From: Cladophialophora immunda
Lineage: Eukaryota > Ascomycota > Eurotiomycetes > Chaetothyriales > Herpotrichiellaceae
Assembly: GCF_000835495.1 (NCBI RefSeq)
Contig: NW_015622541.1
Coordinates: forward strand, 1,612,001 to 1,676,000
DNA length: 64,000 nt
Reading direction: 5' to 3'
Shown here one piece after another: positions 11,854 through 22,385 of this stretch (positions within the stretch are counted from its first letter, which is position 1; each line of letters begins with the position of its first letter). The notes under the pieces were generated by a model. That model searched no databases, was not told the DNA's origin, and worked only from the letters and a program-made list of their open reading frames with translations. The position numbers and the translations under genes were made by a program.

Positions 11854-14177
11854 TCAGAGTACGTTCCAGACGCTCCTCGAGAAATTGTGTGCCGCTTGAA
11901 ACGTCGGAAGCGCGCCCACAACCTGTGATGGCGTTTGTTCGAACCCTGTCGGCTCGATGGCTTGAAAGAGGTCGGAAAGCTCCGAGCTGAGTAACGTGGC
12001 ATCCACGGCATGGTCTCCAGCGAATAGGCCGGGATCACCGTAGGGAATGGAGCTTGGAAAGCCGTTCATCGCACACACATTGAGTGCCTCCTCTGTGAGA
12101 TGCGTGTTGTTGGTATGCTCGAGGTATCTGTCGGCGCTGTTGTTCAACTGAGGTTGAGCGACTTGCACCTGTCTCGACTGGTCTTGCTGAGTGTCCATAT
12201 AAGGAAGAATGCCCGTCTCAGGGCCAATGATCTTGAGATGCTTGATGATCTTCCACAACTTCCTAGCCACACTTGACTTTGCCGACACTCCTCCAATCAG
12301 GTCAAGAGCCACGTGAAACTCTTCGCGACAGTACTCATGGAACTGGGCCTGCGCGCGATAAGCGGCAAGTAAGATCACGGTCAGCGCGGAATAGAGGAAG
12401 TAGTTGAAACAGACCGGGTGGGAGCTGTAGATGTCAGAAGTGTTGCGCAGCTGGTCCAGCAGGGTAATGGTGTCTTTGGCCAAATCAACAGCAGTTTTGG
12501 CGCTTTGCGGATCCGCCTTGATGGAGGCCGTGGTGAAGAGCGCTCCTCTATGGATCAACATGCGGAGCTGGTTCCTCCGTAGATAGTGCAGAACTCTTAG
12601 TCGGTTGCGAGCAGGAGACAGGGTCTTGAGAGCAAGTTCCTGGCCAGGCTCGATCCGAAGTTCGGAGTCAAGCGAACTATACCATTGCTGCACCTGGTAT
12701 GTGAGGAAAGCCATATCTTCTTTGGTTCCGAATTGGCGAAGGTGACTCGCTCCCGACGAGGCTTTCAGTATCTGCGATCCGATCCTCGAATAGGCTATCA
12801 TGCTCGTGAATAGATACGGATGTGGATCATGCTGGAGTCACGGTTAGAACACAGAAGCTCCAAGACGAGGCAACCCACCGGTTCTGGAAGACTTGGGTCA
12901 ATATCAGCCTCTTGGAGCGCAAACGGAAGTCCTGTGCCGAGGCTCCAGCGTTTATCCAGACAATAGATGCACCAAAACAGTCGGTTTGCACGTTCCCGCT
13001 CCCTTGTGCTCTGGAAGGTGCTGAATGGGGGGTCGTGAAGATGCAAGCCTAGCTCCAAGGCAATTCTCGCGGCGAGGCCGATAGTTCTCCAGGCAAGGAC
13101 TTCCTCTTCCCGATAAAACTGGTAAAGGCTCTTGTGCTTTCTCAGTGGCGATTCCTTGATGTGGAAGAGGCTAGGGACATACCATGAGGGTCAGAATCTC
13201 CGCGAAAGGTATGTCGACGGAAACTCCAGACGGGCGGTGGTCAATCTCGGCTTCCAGCTCGTCCACCAATGCAGAGGCCAGGTCAGTTGTACCACCGCCT
13301 TCAATCACCAAACCGATTGCAAGCACGATTTCCAGAGTATGGAGTGATCCTTTCGAGGATTGGTCAACCTGGAAGGTGCGCCAGGTGGCAGGTTCCCGCG
13401 ACGCATTGGCACTGGCGTAGAAATTGGCAGCGAAGTACCGGAGATGGCCAATGTCAATGAGGGGATACACGGATCCGCATTCATCCTCGTAGACATCGAT
13501 CAAACGCAAGGCCTCTGCCTGTGAGATCGCCAGGAGAGGGTGGCATGTGACGGCAAGTCCACCCAGAGCAGATGATGCTTGTTTGGTGGGCACACTTGTG
13601 TGACCAACGGACAAATCGTCCGTCACATCGACAGTGCCGTGTGAGCAAGCCGAATCGTCTGAACCACGTAGCTTCCGCACGTCCCTCGGCAACTGACCTA
13701 CTAGAAACTGTGACGCCGGTGCCGGCGAGGGTAGAGTTCGATTCGAGCGAGGCGAGCATATCGAAGCCGATCCCAAAAGGGGCCGGGGTTTGTCCCCTTG
13801 CTCGGAAAACCCGTCTCGCGCCACCAGGATGCTGACCTGTTCTGAAAGCCATCCGAGCTTCTCATTGATCATTTCGATGTCCCTGTGCCATGTCAGGGAC
13901 ATGCTCTGCTGCCAGAAATATATCGACTTACGACGAACGCTCGGTTGGGACAGAGACGTTCTTCGTGGGATAGAGGCACTGGACCTCGTAGCGATCACAA
14001 TGAAGGCAGGGAGTTTCTCCGTTGCACTTGACTTTCCTGCGTTTACACTCTTTGCTAGAATTCAGTTCGTTACCATGATAGAAGCAGTATCGACGACCGG
14101 ACAGATGCGACATACCATGCCCTTGCAGCATACCTAGGCCGCTTAAAGCGCTCTTTGCGGCTAGAGTCGCTCGACAT
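11854..14177 (-). CDS. Zn(2)-C6 fungal transcription factor, probable cluster regulator
   Basis: Five exons (14177-14116, 14054-13932, 13882-13183, 13136-12879, 12831-11854) give 706 residues. The zinc cluster spans the first intron: Cys21, 24, 31, 37, 40 and 47 (CX2CX6CX5CX2CX6C), followed by LYP. A central fungal-specific regulatory domain begins with AISQAEALRLIDVYEDECG and includes LAWRTIGLAARIALELGLH and the RLFWCIYCLDKRWSLGTGLP signature. The four introns are 46-61 bp. The small first exon was chosen because it supplies the N-terminal basic stretch and the first cysteine in frame. It is expected to bind paired CGG triplets in the nucleus. Its position next to the BVMO suggests it controls the SDR-MFS-SDR-BVMO group; that is inference from location. 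Confidence 0.92.
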
Positions 14178-14799
14178 CTCTGTTGCCCGAGGAGTCGGCG
14201 GCGTGTTCGGGGGTAATTGTTCGCTTCGTTTTTTTAGTATTGATGGCTACTATCAAGTTATCCGGAGTGTCTGTTCGTTGGAAAGATGTTTGAGAAGATA
14301 CAAGTTACCGAACAAAGATTTAGGCAGGTGGTCTGGACATGCCTGGGGAGATAGCTTCCCACATTCCCCAGCAATGGTGTGGGGTATCTGGAGAAATCGA
14401 CGCTAGGCATGTTACCAGGAGGCGAGGAGGCAAATTCTCAAAATTCCGCGAATTCCGTGCAAGGGACAACAGGGGAATGACTACGGACACCCAATGTTCG
14501 GCTATCAATTTCGGATATGCTGTCCTCGGCCTTGGTATCAGCTGGCTGCGGCCGGAACATAGTGTTTATCCGATGCCTCTGTAAGTCGTATAGTATTCAG
14601 AAAATACAACTTATATTTGCCAACCTCCCACCTCGCCGACACGAAGACTTAACATGAAGGATCAAACTGACGCTCACTTTCTGCTGAAATTGTCACCGTC
14701 GAAAATTATGGCTTGGCTTTCATCTATCGTGTATTGTTATTGCATCCCCGGTGTACCACGGACCAGCAGTCAAACGTGACTTGGGAGTCTCGCAATCCA
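14178..14799. promoter_or_regulatory. Upstream region of the cluster regulator
   Basis: This 622-bp gap lies 5' of the regulator and 3' of the methyltransferase gene. No coding sequence or clear motif is recognised. Confidence 0.35.
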
Positions 14800-15717
14800 T
14801 TACTTTTGGACGAGAATCTCTCCATTCAGCATCGCCAGGCTAGCATCGTCTCTTTTCGCCCACTCCTCCCAAGCCGCGGCCATTTGTTCAAAATCATCTT
14901 CAGAACCCAGGCCGAACTTGAGGGCTTTCGCGCGCATAGAACCTCCTCTGAGCTGATCGCACAGGCCCTGGGCTAGAAGAACAACACAGCCATTAGAGGC
15001 CCATAATCGGCAGGCCAGGAGAAAGCAGAGGTGGAATCATGAAATGTACTTACAGCAGATTTTCCTCCTGCTCGGTGTATCGTATGACGATGGACTATAG
15101 CTGAGCGTGATCTGGCTCGGTTCGGCGCCGGCCTTGAGTGCCCAAGAAACCAGCTGTCGGCCTGCAGTTGGCGTGCCCCCGCCGGCGCTCATCAGGCCTG
15201 CCATGAGCTTGTGGAACTTGGACAGGTAGGGGAGGTCGGGCCAGACGCATTCGGTCTCGTAGTCGCCCTCGCGGGCCGCGACGATGCCGCCTCGCTTGGT
15301 GACTCGGAGCATTTCACGCAGCGCGTCCCACGGGGTGCCAATGTGGATCAGCACCTGATGGCAGCAGGTGACGTCGAACGTCTCGTCGGCAAAGGGCAGT
15401 TTGTACACGCTGCCCTGCTGAAAGTCGATGTTTTCGACGCCGGCCATCTCAGCGACGGCTCGCGCCCGTGGCAAGATGTCTGGGTTGAGGTCGACGCCGG
15501 TAACGTGGCCGTCGGGGATGAGCTGTGCGAAACTCACAGAGATGGTGCCTGAGCCGGCGCCTACGTCCAGGAGCGTCAGATGGGGGTTGGCTTCCTTCAT
15601 GGACTGCACCTTGGGCAGCAAATAGGCAGCGCTATTCTCGGCAGTCCGCACTTCGTGAAGGGTGGATTGAGCGGGCGGACGACCTGGCTTCTCGCTGGGA
15701 GCCTGGCCTTGCTCCAT
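14800..15717 (-). CDS. SAM-dependent methyltransferase, UbiE/COQ5-like (class I)
   Basis: Two exons (15717-15054 and 14972-14800, intron 81 bp) give 278 residues. Motif I is LLDVGAGSGTISVSFAQL near residues 48-65. GVDLNPDILPRAR, with the acidic residue that holds the ribose, follows, and then SVYKLPFADETFDVTCCHQV and a post-motif LREMLRVTKRGG. This is the Methyltransf_11/UbiE pattern. The C-terminal exon adds AQGLCDQL and ends LNGEILVQK. It transfers a methyl group from S-adenosylmethionine to an unknown acceptor. It is on the same strand as the regulator, just outside the BVMO group, and could be a tailoring enzyme or unrelated. There is no mitochondrial presequence, so it is unlikely to be COQ5 itself. 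Confidence 0.9.
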
Positions 15718-16069
15718 TGCTGTTGCTGAAGAGCGGGTTCAAACAAGGGTGGACACCTAAGTTGACTCGGCGATTTTCTCATAACTTGGAGTTTGCAACT
15801 GCTCGCATATGAAGTCTCATAGCGCCTATTTCTGCGTGTCCAGCGAGATAAGTATCCCAGTGGGTGGCCTTAGAAGGACTCGGACTATCCGCCCTTCGTC
15901 CAATTGGTAGTTGATTTCTTGGCATATTCGGCATACCTACCTAAACAGTTTAACCATTGCGTTGTGTATAGCTAAGCTTAGTTAAAAGCACCCTTATTAG
16001 CAACACAGTCTAGTTAAAGAGGCCCCTAGAATAGGTGCCTGTATCAACCACACCTGGCCAAGTCAGCCT
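15718..16069. promoter_or_regulatory. Upstream region of the methyltransferase
   Basis: This 352-bp, partly AT-rich stretch lies between two minus-strand genes. Nothing specific is recognised. Confidence 0.35.
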
Positions 16070-17439
16070 TCAGTATCTACTTCGATCCGATGACGGCGAG
16101 GAACGAGAACCATAGGACTCCGAGGTAGAGCTCGAGAAGCTGTAGCTTGCGGAACCCGATTCGCGACGCTTTCTTCGCATCGGACGCCTTCGGCCAGAGC
16201 GTCTCCAACATTTGAACACGCAAAGCCAGGGCAGGAACGTGGTAACGGCTCTCCACCACCAAGTCCGCCCATCTAACGCGGGATCAACTGGCCCATGCAT
16301 GGCTTCTGTGTTCCGACGCTCCGGTTTCACATCCGGGAACAGAAACATCATGAGCAGTTTGAAGGGCAAACCTAACAACCCCACTTTCCAGAGGACCCTA
16401 AGAAGGGTACAGCCGCCGATGACAAGCGGGATGAATTGACCAGCAGTGGCGATGAATGTCTGGACACGATCGCCCGTGACGTGATTGATCTTGAGAGTCA
16501 TCTCTATCGACGCGATGGCAAAGACAAGCCACACACCCGTCAAACCGGCGATTGACATCCTAGTCCATTTTGGCCTGTGATGGTTCCGGTTAGCAGAGAA
16601 AATCACTGATAAGGATGAACATGTGAAAGGAAGAGGGCAGAAACTCACAGATTCAGAGGCCAAGGCTCCGCCTTTGCGATCTTTTCTCGCAGCTTCCAGC
16701 TGAAGGGCTCACGGCAGTCCTTCCAGTTGCTGTCACTCATGTCCCGCAGGAGCTTCAGAAGAGCAAGACTGGCGGCAAGGAACATGGTGAAATAAAAGGC
16801 ACCACAGATGCAAGAAAAGGCCAGGAACAGATTTCGGATGCCGGCGCCCGCGATGGGGACCTCGACGAGAATCCACAACTTCAGCCCGCCGCATTGTTCC
16901 CTCGTGTTGCACTGGGGCAGCTTGTCAGTCATGCCGACACTCCAGAACCAAATGCCATACGCGCATATCGCGTTCACGAGGATCAGGCGGAAATGTGTGC
17001 CCCAGCCGCCGAAGTGCTTGCGGTTTGCGGGCTTCGTCCTGTATCCCCACAGGGTCATGACGCTGAGCAGGTAACCGAACGACAGGAGCAGGAGGATCAG
17101 CGCGTCGATGACTCGGATGTTACCCGACGTGGAGTACGTGGCGACGACGACGGCGATGGCGAACAAAAAGCTGGCGTTGGTGTCAAGCGATTGACAGATC
17201 TCTCGTGCGTCGAGCAGGAAGCTGTTGCTGACCCAAGAGGCGAACCACGATGCATAGATGCCGATTCTGACCCCTAGTCCATAGAAATCTCCGTCACCAA
17301 CAATGCTGCACTGATCAGCAGGACCAGTCGCGTTGTTGCATCTTGAAATTATGTCAGACTGGATACTGACTCCGAGAGATGGGGTTGGGAGGACGAAGAG
17401 CGTCAACAGGCACAGCAGACACACACCAGGGACCGCCAT
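16070..17439 (-). CDS. Predicted seven-helix membrane protein, unknown function
   Basis: Two exons (17439-16649 and 16574-16070, intron 74 bp) give 431 residues. The ATG at 17439 starts a clear signal peptide (PGVCLLCLLTLFVLPTPSLG). An extracellular segment with an Asn-glycosylation site and several cysteines follows. About seven hydrophobic segments can be picked out, including ALILLLLSFGYLLSVMTLW, LILVNAICAYGIWFWSVGM, GVWLVFAIASIEMTL and FIPLVIGGCTLLRVLW. The tail is strongly basic, then Ser-rich. No family motif is recognised. A signal peptide, seven helices and a charged cytoplasmic tail resemble a receptor, but that is topology only. The frame is open further upstream only through a GTG, so the ATG is preferred. 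Confidence 0.8.
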
Positions 17440-18187
17440 CTCGGCATTGCCAGGAGCTGAACAGCTCCATGAGGGAGGCTCGAAGACCACTTGCTTTTTG
17501 ATGCTGGGGTTCGTATTCTGGAAACCTCCGAGGGGGAGCGTGCGGCTGAATCACGCGGCTCTAGTTGACGAATCAGTAGAGACAACAGTGAATAAGGTTA
17601 CGAGCGCAAGCGAAGAACGGCTTTGCCAATACGAAGGTCAGCAGCCTCATGAGCATCCCGCGTTTGAGAAGAAGCTAGATGCTCTGCAGTCTTCTTGTGA
17701 TATATGGATATATACCCAACTGGCCAAGTGGCTACAGAGACCACCCGCACCAAGGCCTCACAATCGACTATACATATATACGGAGTACAACTCACCTGAT
17801 CCTCGTACAGCAACCATTATTAACTATGCTCGCCCGTGCCGTCTGGTTTTCCGAGCACTGAGCCTTATTCTTTGCCCCGAGAAACGCCTGTTGAATCCCA
17901 GGTTTGCGCCCCTCAAGAGCCAGCGGGTTCTGTTCCAAGTCCCATACTCTCTGGCCCGTCTCGATCGTGTCTATGTCGTCCGGCCATCAAAATCCCAAAC
18001 TCTGAATCCAACTCTTCAATGCGCAGCTGCGAATTTGAGACATTCCAGCAAAGCTCTCTGCTACGTCCTCAATAGATGCAATCAGACCGTCAACGCCCAT
18101 GATTTATGCTGCGACGCAACGAATTATAGTACTTGCTGTCGGGTTCTGTAGTGCCCCGACACTCTGCAGAAGGAGTCTTGAACAAGG
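17440..18187. promoter_or_regulatory. Upstream region of the membrane protein gene
   Basis: This 748-bp gap holds the promoter of the membrane protein and the 3' end of the OefC-like gene. A 272-codon open frame crosses it on the plus strand (17333-18151), but its protein has no recognisable domain and it overlaps the signal-peptide exon of the real gene. Confidence 0.4.
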
Positions 18188-20245
18188 TCAAATGGCCGCA
18201 ATACCGGAAAACCCATACATCTGCGTGTTGTTATGCATGACATGGCCAGGAGCGGGAGGGACGTAGTTTCCTTGATACGGCGGATTCTGGGCCGAAAAAT
18301 CGGCATTTTGGTACAATGGGTTGACGATGCCGCTGGGGTATTTTGCACGCGGAGGCGTTGCGTTTGGTGTATTTGAAGCAGCTGAAGGCCTCGAAGGTGC
18401 ATAATACGTAGACGCTGAACTCATGGTGTCGTAGTCTTGAACAACACTAGTCCAACCCCATTTCTCCCTGAGTTCATCGTGGATCGAGTCGACGCGCCAA
18501 CCCGTTTCCTTTTTGATTCGGTCGAAAATCTGCAGCACCTCTTCCTGTTCCCGTCTGACAGTGAGGTTTTCGCCAGCCACTGCCAGACAGCGAATGGAGG
18601 CTGAAGCCACTCCACGGTCCTTGACATGGGCCACAATCCCGCAGATCTGCCTCGAATGGTGGATCCTCATGTCCTGCATCTCCTCTGCTTTCTGAGGGTG
18701 CATGCTGGCCAAAGGGTGAACCGAACCCAGCAGCGCCATGGCAGTATGATAGAACAGCCTCGCGACGATGGTAGCCCTCTTGATGAACCACAGTTCAGGG
18801 AACGCACTTTTCGATGCCGTCATCTGAGGCGGAACATATGCGAGAGGATGCATTGTGGGCGGAACGCACTCATGCCAACGGTCACAGAAAAACTTGAGGC
18901 CTAGCCACTGTTTGTTTCGCTGGTGCAAGCGCACCTGTTCGGCATGGACACTGCTGTCGTTGTATCGTCGCTGAGCCTCTGATCTGAAATTGGTAATCTT
19001 TGATAGTATCCACAACATCCTGTGTGCCCAGTCTTCTTCGTGTCCGGGAACAAGCTGAGGGGTCATGGCGATGTCAATACCCCAGGTGTCGGGGTCCCAA
19101 GCAACGGCCCAATTGAAATGCAGGCAGCTAAACAACTCTAGTCCGACATTCAGCCAGAAACAGGCCGCCCCAATGCCCGTTGAGGTGGCATCCCATCGAC
19201 ACTCCTTGATGAGGGCCCGGGCGCCGGCGATGTGGTTCATCCGTTGCAGAGCTTTCTCAGACATGACTTCGTAGACGTTGAGGATGGTGGCTGTGGTGGC
19301 GCACAATACGCTATCTCGGTCAGGATTCTGTAGCGCTTTCAGTAGAAGTTGCGTTGCACTGTTGTAGTAGTTCAAGGCATGCTCTTCTGGGTAGATCGGG
19401 TTGACCAAGGTGAGGTGTCGAACACCGCAGGCCAGCAAGGCATATTTCAGCATGGGTTCCTTGAGTGCTTGGAAGGGTATCAGACGAGAGAAATGCTTCT
19501 CCGCGTCCATCGAGTCCATCCACAAGCCCACCTCTTCCACATATACCTGCATGTACAGAACCTCGTTCCGGTCTTCTAGGCGAGGGGAGCCTTGTTCTTG
19601 TTCGACAGGGGTAAGCATAGCGTGCTGGTGGTAAGATTGTCTCAATGCTTGGGCTGCTTCTGGATAAGCTCCCATGGCATTCGTGGTGTCGTCATAAGCT
19701 TGTGTAGTGGGGTTGGCATACATAGCTTGTGCTGACTCGGCATAGGAGTGAGGGTAGGGCTGTTGAGCTGGAAGCTGTTGATGAGCTATGGTTGGAGCTG
19801 CTATCTGAGCATAGTCGTAAGTCACTCCCGACACGTCCAACTTCTGCCGCTTGGGCTCTGGTTCAAGAGGATGGTACCTCTCCCGACCGCCTTGATACTC
19901 GGAAGCAATGTCGCGCGAGTCATCTTGGAAAGAGACTTTCCAATCGCGGGTCCGCGGGATCAAGTACGGGGGCTGTTGGCAATGGACGTCGATGAAGTTC
20001 AGGCGGACGCCGCGCTTGCATTTTCGGTTAGATTTGAGGCAATTCTGACAGTTTGGTACGGCTTCGTCGCACTTGAGGTGGCGTTCGCGACAGGTCAAAC
20101 ATCCGGTCCTCACCCGTTTCTGTTTCGCCGACTGGACGGGGTCCGACTTGGGTTGTGGAGGAGCCTCGAGCTCCGTCATGGAGCGGGGGCTGTTTTGGAG
20201 GGTCTGAGAGGAGGGCGTCGATTTCGTCGACGAGTCTGGGGTCAT
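18188..20245 (-). CDS. Zn(2)-C6 transcription factor, OefC-like
   Basis: A continuous frame gives 685 residues from the first in-frame ATG. The zinc cluster is Cys49, 52, 59, 66, 69 and 76 within RTGCLTCRERHLKCDE, followed by RGVRLNFIDVHCQ, which I associate with the Aspergillus OefC group of developmental regulators. A Fungal_trans_2-type region follows (HFSRLIPFQ, LLACGVRHL, LNVYEVMSEKALQ, GAACFWLNVGLELF). The C-terminal 100 residues are low-complexity Ser/Pro/Tyr/Asn. The frame is open upstream to a non-ATG codon at 20446, so a spliced upstream start is possible. The zinc cluster makes nuclear DNA binding near certain; the orthologue name is less sure. Confidence 0.85.
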   Translation of the reverse strand: MTPDSSTKSTPSSQTLQNSPRSMTELEAPPQPKSDPVQSAKQKRVRTGCLTCRERHLKCDEAVPNCQNCLKSNRKCKRGVRLNFIDVHCQQPPYLIPRTRDWKVSFQDDSRDIASEYQGGRERYHPLEPEPKRQKLDVSGVTYDYAQIAAPTIAHQQLPAQQPYPHSYAESAQAMYANPTTQAYDDTTNAMGAYPEAAQALRQSYHQHAMLTPVEQEQGSPRLEDRNEVLYMQVYVEEVGLWMDSMDAEKHFSRLIPFQALKEPMLKYALLACGVRHLTLVNPIYPEEHALNYYNSATQLLLKALQNPDRDSVLCATTATILNVYEVMSEKALQRMNHIAGARALIKECRWDATSTGIGAACFWLNVGLELFSCLHFNWAVAWDPDTWGIDIAMTPQLVPGHEEDWAHRMLWILSKITNFRSEAQRRYNDSSVHAEQVRLHQRNKQWLGLKFFCDRWHECVPPTMHPLAYVPPQMTASKSAFPELWFIKRATIVARLFYHTAMALLGSVHPLASMHPQKAEEMQDMRIHHSRQICGIVAHVKDRGVASASIRCLAVAGENLTVRREQEEVLQIFDRIKKETGWRVDSIHDELREKWGWTSVVQDYDTMSSASTYYAPSRPSAASNTPNATPPRAKYPSGIVNPLYQNADFSAQNPPYQGNYVPPAPGHVMHNNTQMYGFSGIAAI

Positions 20246-20511
20246 GGAATACTGGTGTTGAGCCGTCACATCTGCGGTCGCGTATGGCGGAGTCAGTAGC
20301 GTGTAAGCGGAAGGAAAGGTTTTTCCGGGGACCTGCCCTGGAGACAGTTGCGTTGTCTGCAATGACAGGGGATGGTAGTTCGCCCTGAGAAAGGAGATGC
20401 CGGTGAGAGACCGTATATCTGCAGCTTCCAACGCGCCGGAAGCCACAGAGGGCAGATGGGAGGAACAGTAGTTATTCGCCAGCTTGAACCGTTTGCCCAG
20501 CGGTCATTGCC

Positions 20512-20544
20512 CGGTGTCGGTGTCGGTGTCGGTATCGGTGTCGA
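20512..20544. repeat. GGTGTC hexamer tandem repeat
   Basis: About five tandem copies of GGTGTC, one with a T-to-A change, occur upstream of the OefC-like gene. Confidence 0.8.
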
Positions 20545-21055
20545 CCCTTGCTGCCAACGTGGGGTATCGAGGTCCGGGGCGCGAGATCTTATGGCGGGTG
20601 TTGAGTTGTATTGCGATGATGTGTTTGTGTCTTGTGTTGTGCGAGATGGTCTGTGGACTGGAGTGAAGTGATCTGGGTGGTCGGCAAAATCAGTATGTGA
20701 AACGTCAACAACATGGGAAACTTGAGACTCGCGGAGCATGAGATTTGCCGGACCATGGACGTCGCTTGCACCTGTACGGGTTCTCTGGAGGCGGCGCAGA
20801 TTGTATACAAGCACCCTCTTCTCCCTCCAGAAGCAGCCTTCTTGTCCTTGCTCTTTTGCGACCAATGACGCCATGCAGGGGCCATCCAGCACGCGTCGCT
20901 CATCTCTCACTTTCGCCTCACTCTGGATCAACGAGATGGAACATACCTGGAGCAGCCAACAACTGGTCTAGAGGAAAATGGAAGGGTAGGACAGGTCAAA
21001 GAAAGCACCTTTGGGCAACTGGGATATGTTCCGTTGCTTCTATAGGAAGAGTGGC

Positions 21056-21320
21056 AGCAGTCGTGATAGTAGTGGTGGTGGGAGTGGTGGTGGTGATAGT
21101 GGGGGGAGCGGACATGGGGGCAATTAAAGAAAGAAGAGGCGCAGGTCCAGACGTTTGATGGACGCAGGTGCGAGTCGAACGAGACGCGAGACGTTTGCTG
21201 AAGGAATGAATGGAAATGCTGCTTGGTGCTGCCGTGGCCGTTGGTGGTGATGGTGATGGCGCTGGTGGTGCAGATGCTGGTGCTGGTGCCGGTGCTGGTG
21301 CTGCTGGCGCTGGGGGGTCA
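21056..21320. repeat. GGT / TGCTGG low-complexity tract
   Basis: Two clusters of GTGGTGG-type and TGGTGC-type short repeats are separated by about 100 bp of ordinary sequence. They lie in the region 5' of the OefC-like gene. Reverse frames across them would be His/Gln-rich and are judged non-coding. Confidence 0.6.
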
Positions 21321-22299
21321 TTTCGCTAGCCTGATTCCGGGAGTTTGGCACGCTGACAATTTAGGTTGTGGCTCTACATATTCTTCCTTTTTGCTTTTTT
21401 TTCTCGCCTGTTTTTCTGGTGTCGTTTCGCAAAAAGAGAACGCAGAAACCTTCGCAGACGCCCATGCAGATGCAGCAAATAATTGCTGGGATGCTGGATC
21501 AGCTTAACTGAGACTCCGCCCTCGAAGATACGGAGAAGGCGATGCGGCCTGCCGACGTGATTGGGCGGGAGCTGCGGCTTCAGCAGGGATCAGCCATGGG
21601 CCATAGCACCCTGGGCCCTGTCGCTCGTTAGCTTAGGCTAGCCCTGTTGCCCTCCGAGCAGTCGACCAGGGGGGGAGGGCTGGGCACGCTGGGCTAGGTG
21701 TGGCTTCCAGGCTAGTGGCCGAGTGGGTTAGCTGGGTTAAGCTGCGCTCACCAGGCTAAGGCGTCGAGGCTGCCGGGGGAGGCCGACAGCATCGAGTTGG
21801 GAAGTGGAGACGTCTTGGGACGCCCGCGGAGCCTAGAGCCCACCCAGGCACCTACAGGCTACGACTCGTCGAGGGCTCCCCCAGAGGAGCCTACTGCCCC
21901 TCAGTCATTTTTTCAGGTCGCCAGGGCTCCTCGTTTCAGGCGTCATGGGCGGCCACTGCCCTGGAGATCTTTCCACCACAGGGGCTGATGCAGCTCTACT
22001 CAATGCCCAGCTGCCCCAGCCTGGAGTCCATTGACAGCTGAACAGGCACCGTGTCAGCAATTGTTGGCCTCAGAGTTTGACAATGATCAGGGCAGATCGG
22101 GGTTTCTGGGTGATCGCCATGGGTGATTTGTGTTTCTGTTGGTTTCTGGCTTGGCTGCCAGCTAGGGGGTGAAGGGAAGTGATTGACAAACCTGACGGCG
22201 AACGACTGACCACCACCACCGCCTCCTCCTCCGACTGGTATAGCAAGCCATGGCTTGCCCCATTCATCGTCAATTAAACAACAATATCATCATCATCCA

Positions 22300-22385
22300 T
22301 CCTCCTCATCCTCACCCTCGTCAACGACATCATCCCATCGTGAACCTCCGCCTCCACCTCCACCTCCTCCACTTCCTCCTACTCG
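22300..22385. repeat. CCTCCA/CCTCAT polypyrimidine tract
   Basis: The stretch is almost free of G and consists of degenerate CCT-containing triplets and hexamers. It lies in the gene-free region and encodes nothing recognisable. Confidence 0.6.

Noticed and set aside
17333..18151. 272-codon plus-strand open frame
   Set aside because: It overlaps the first exon of the minus-strand membrane protein, has no domain, and its composition looks random.
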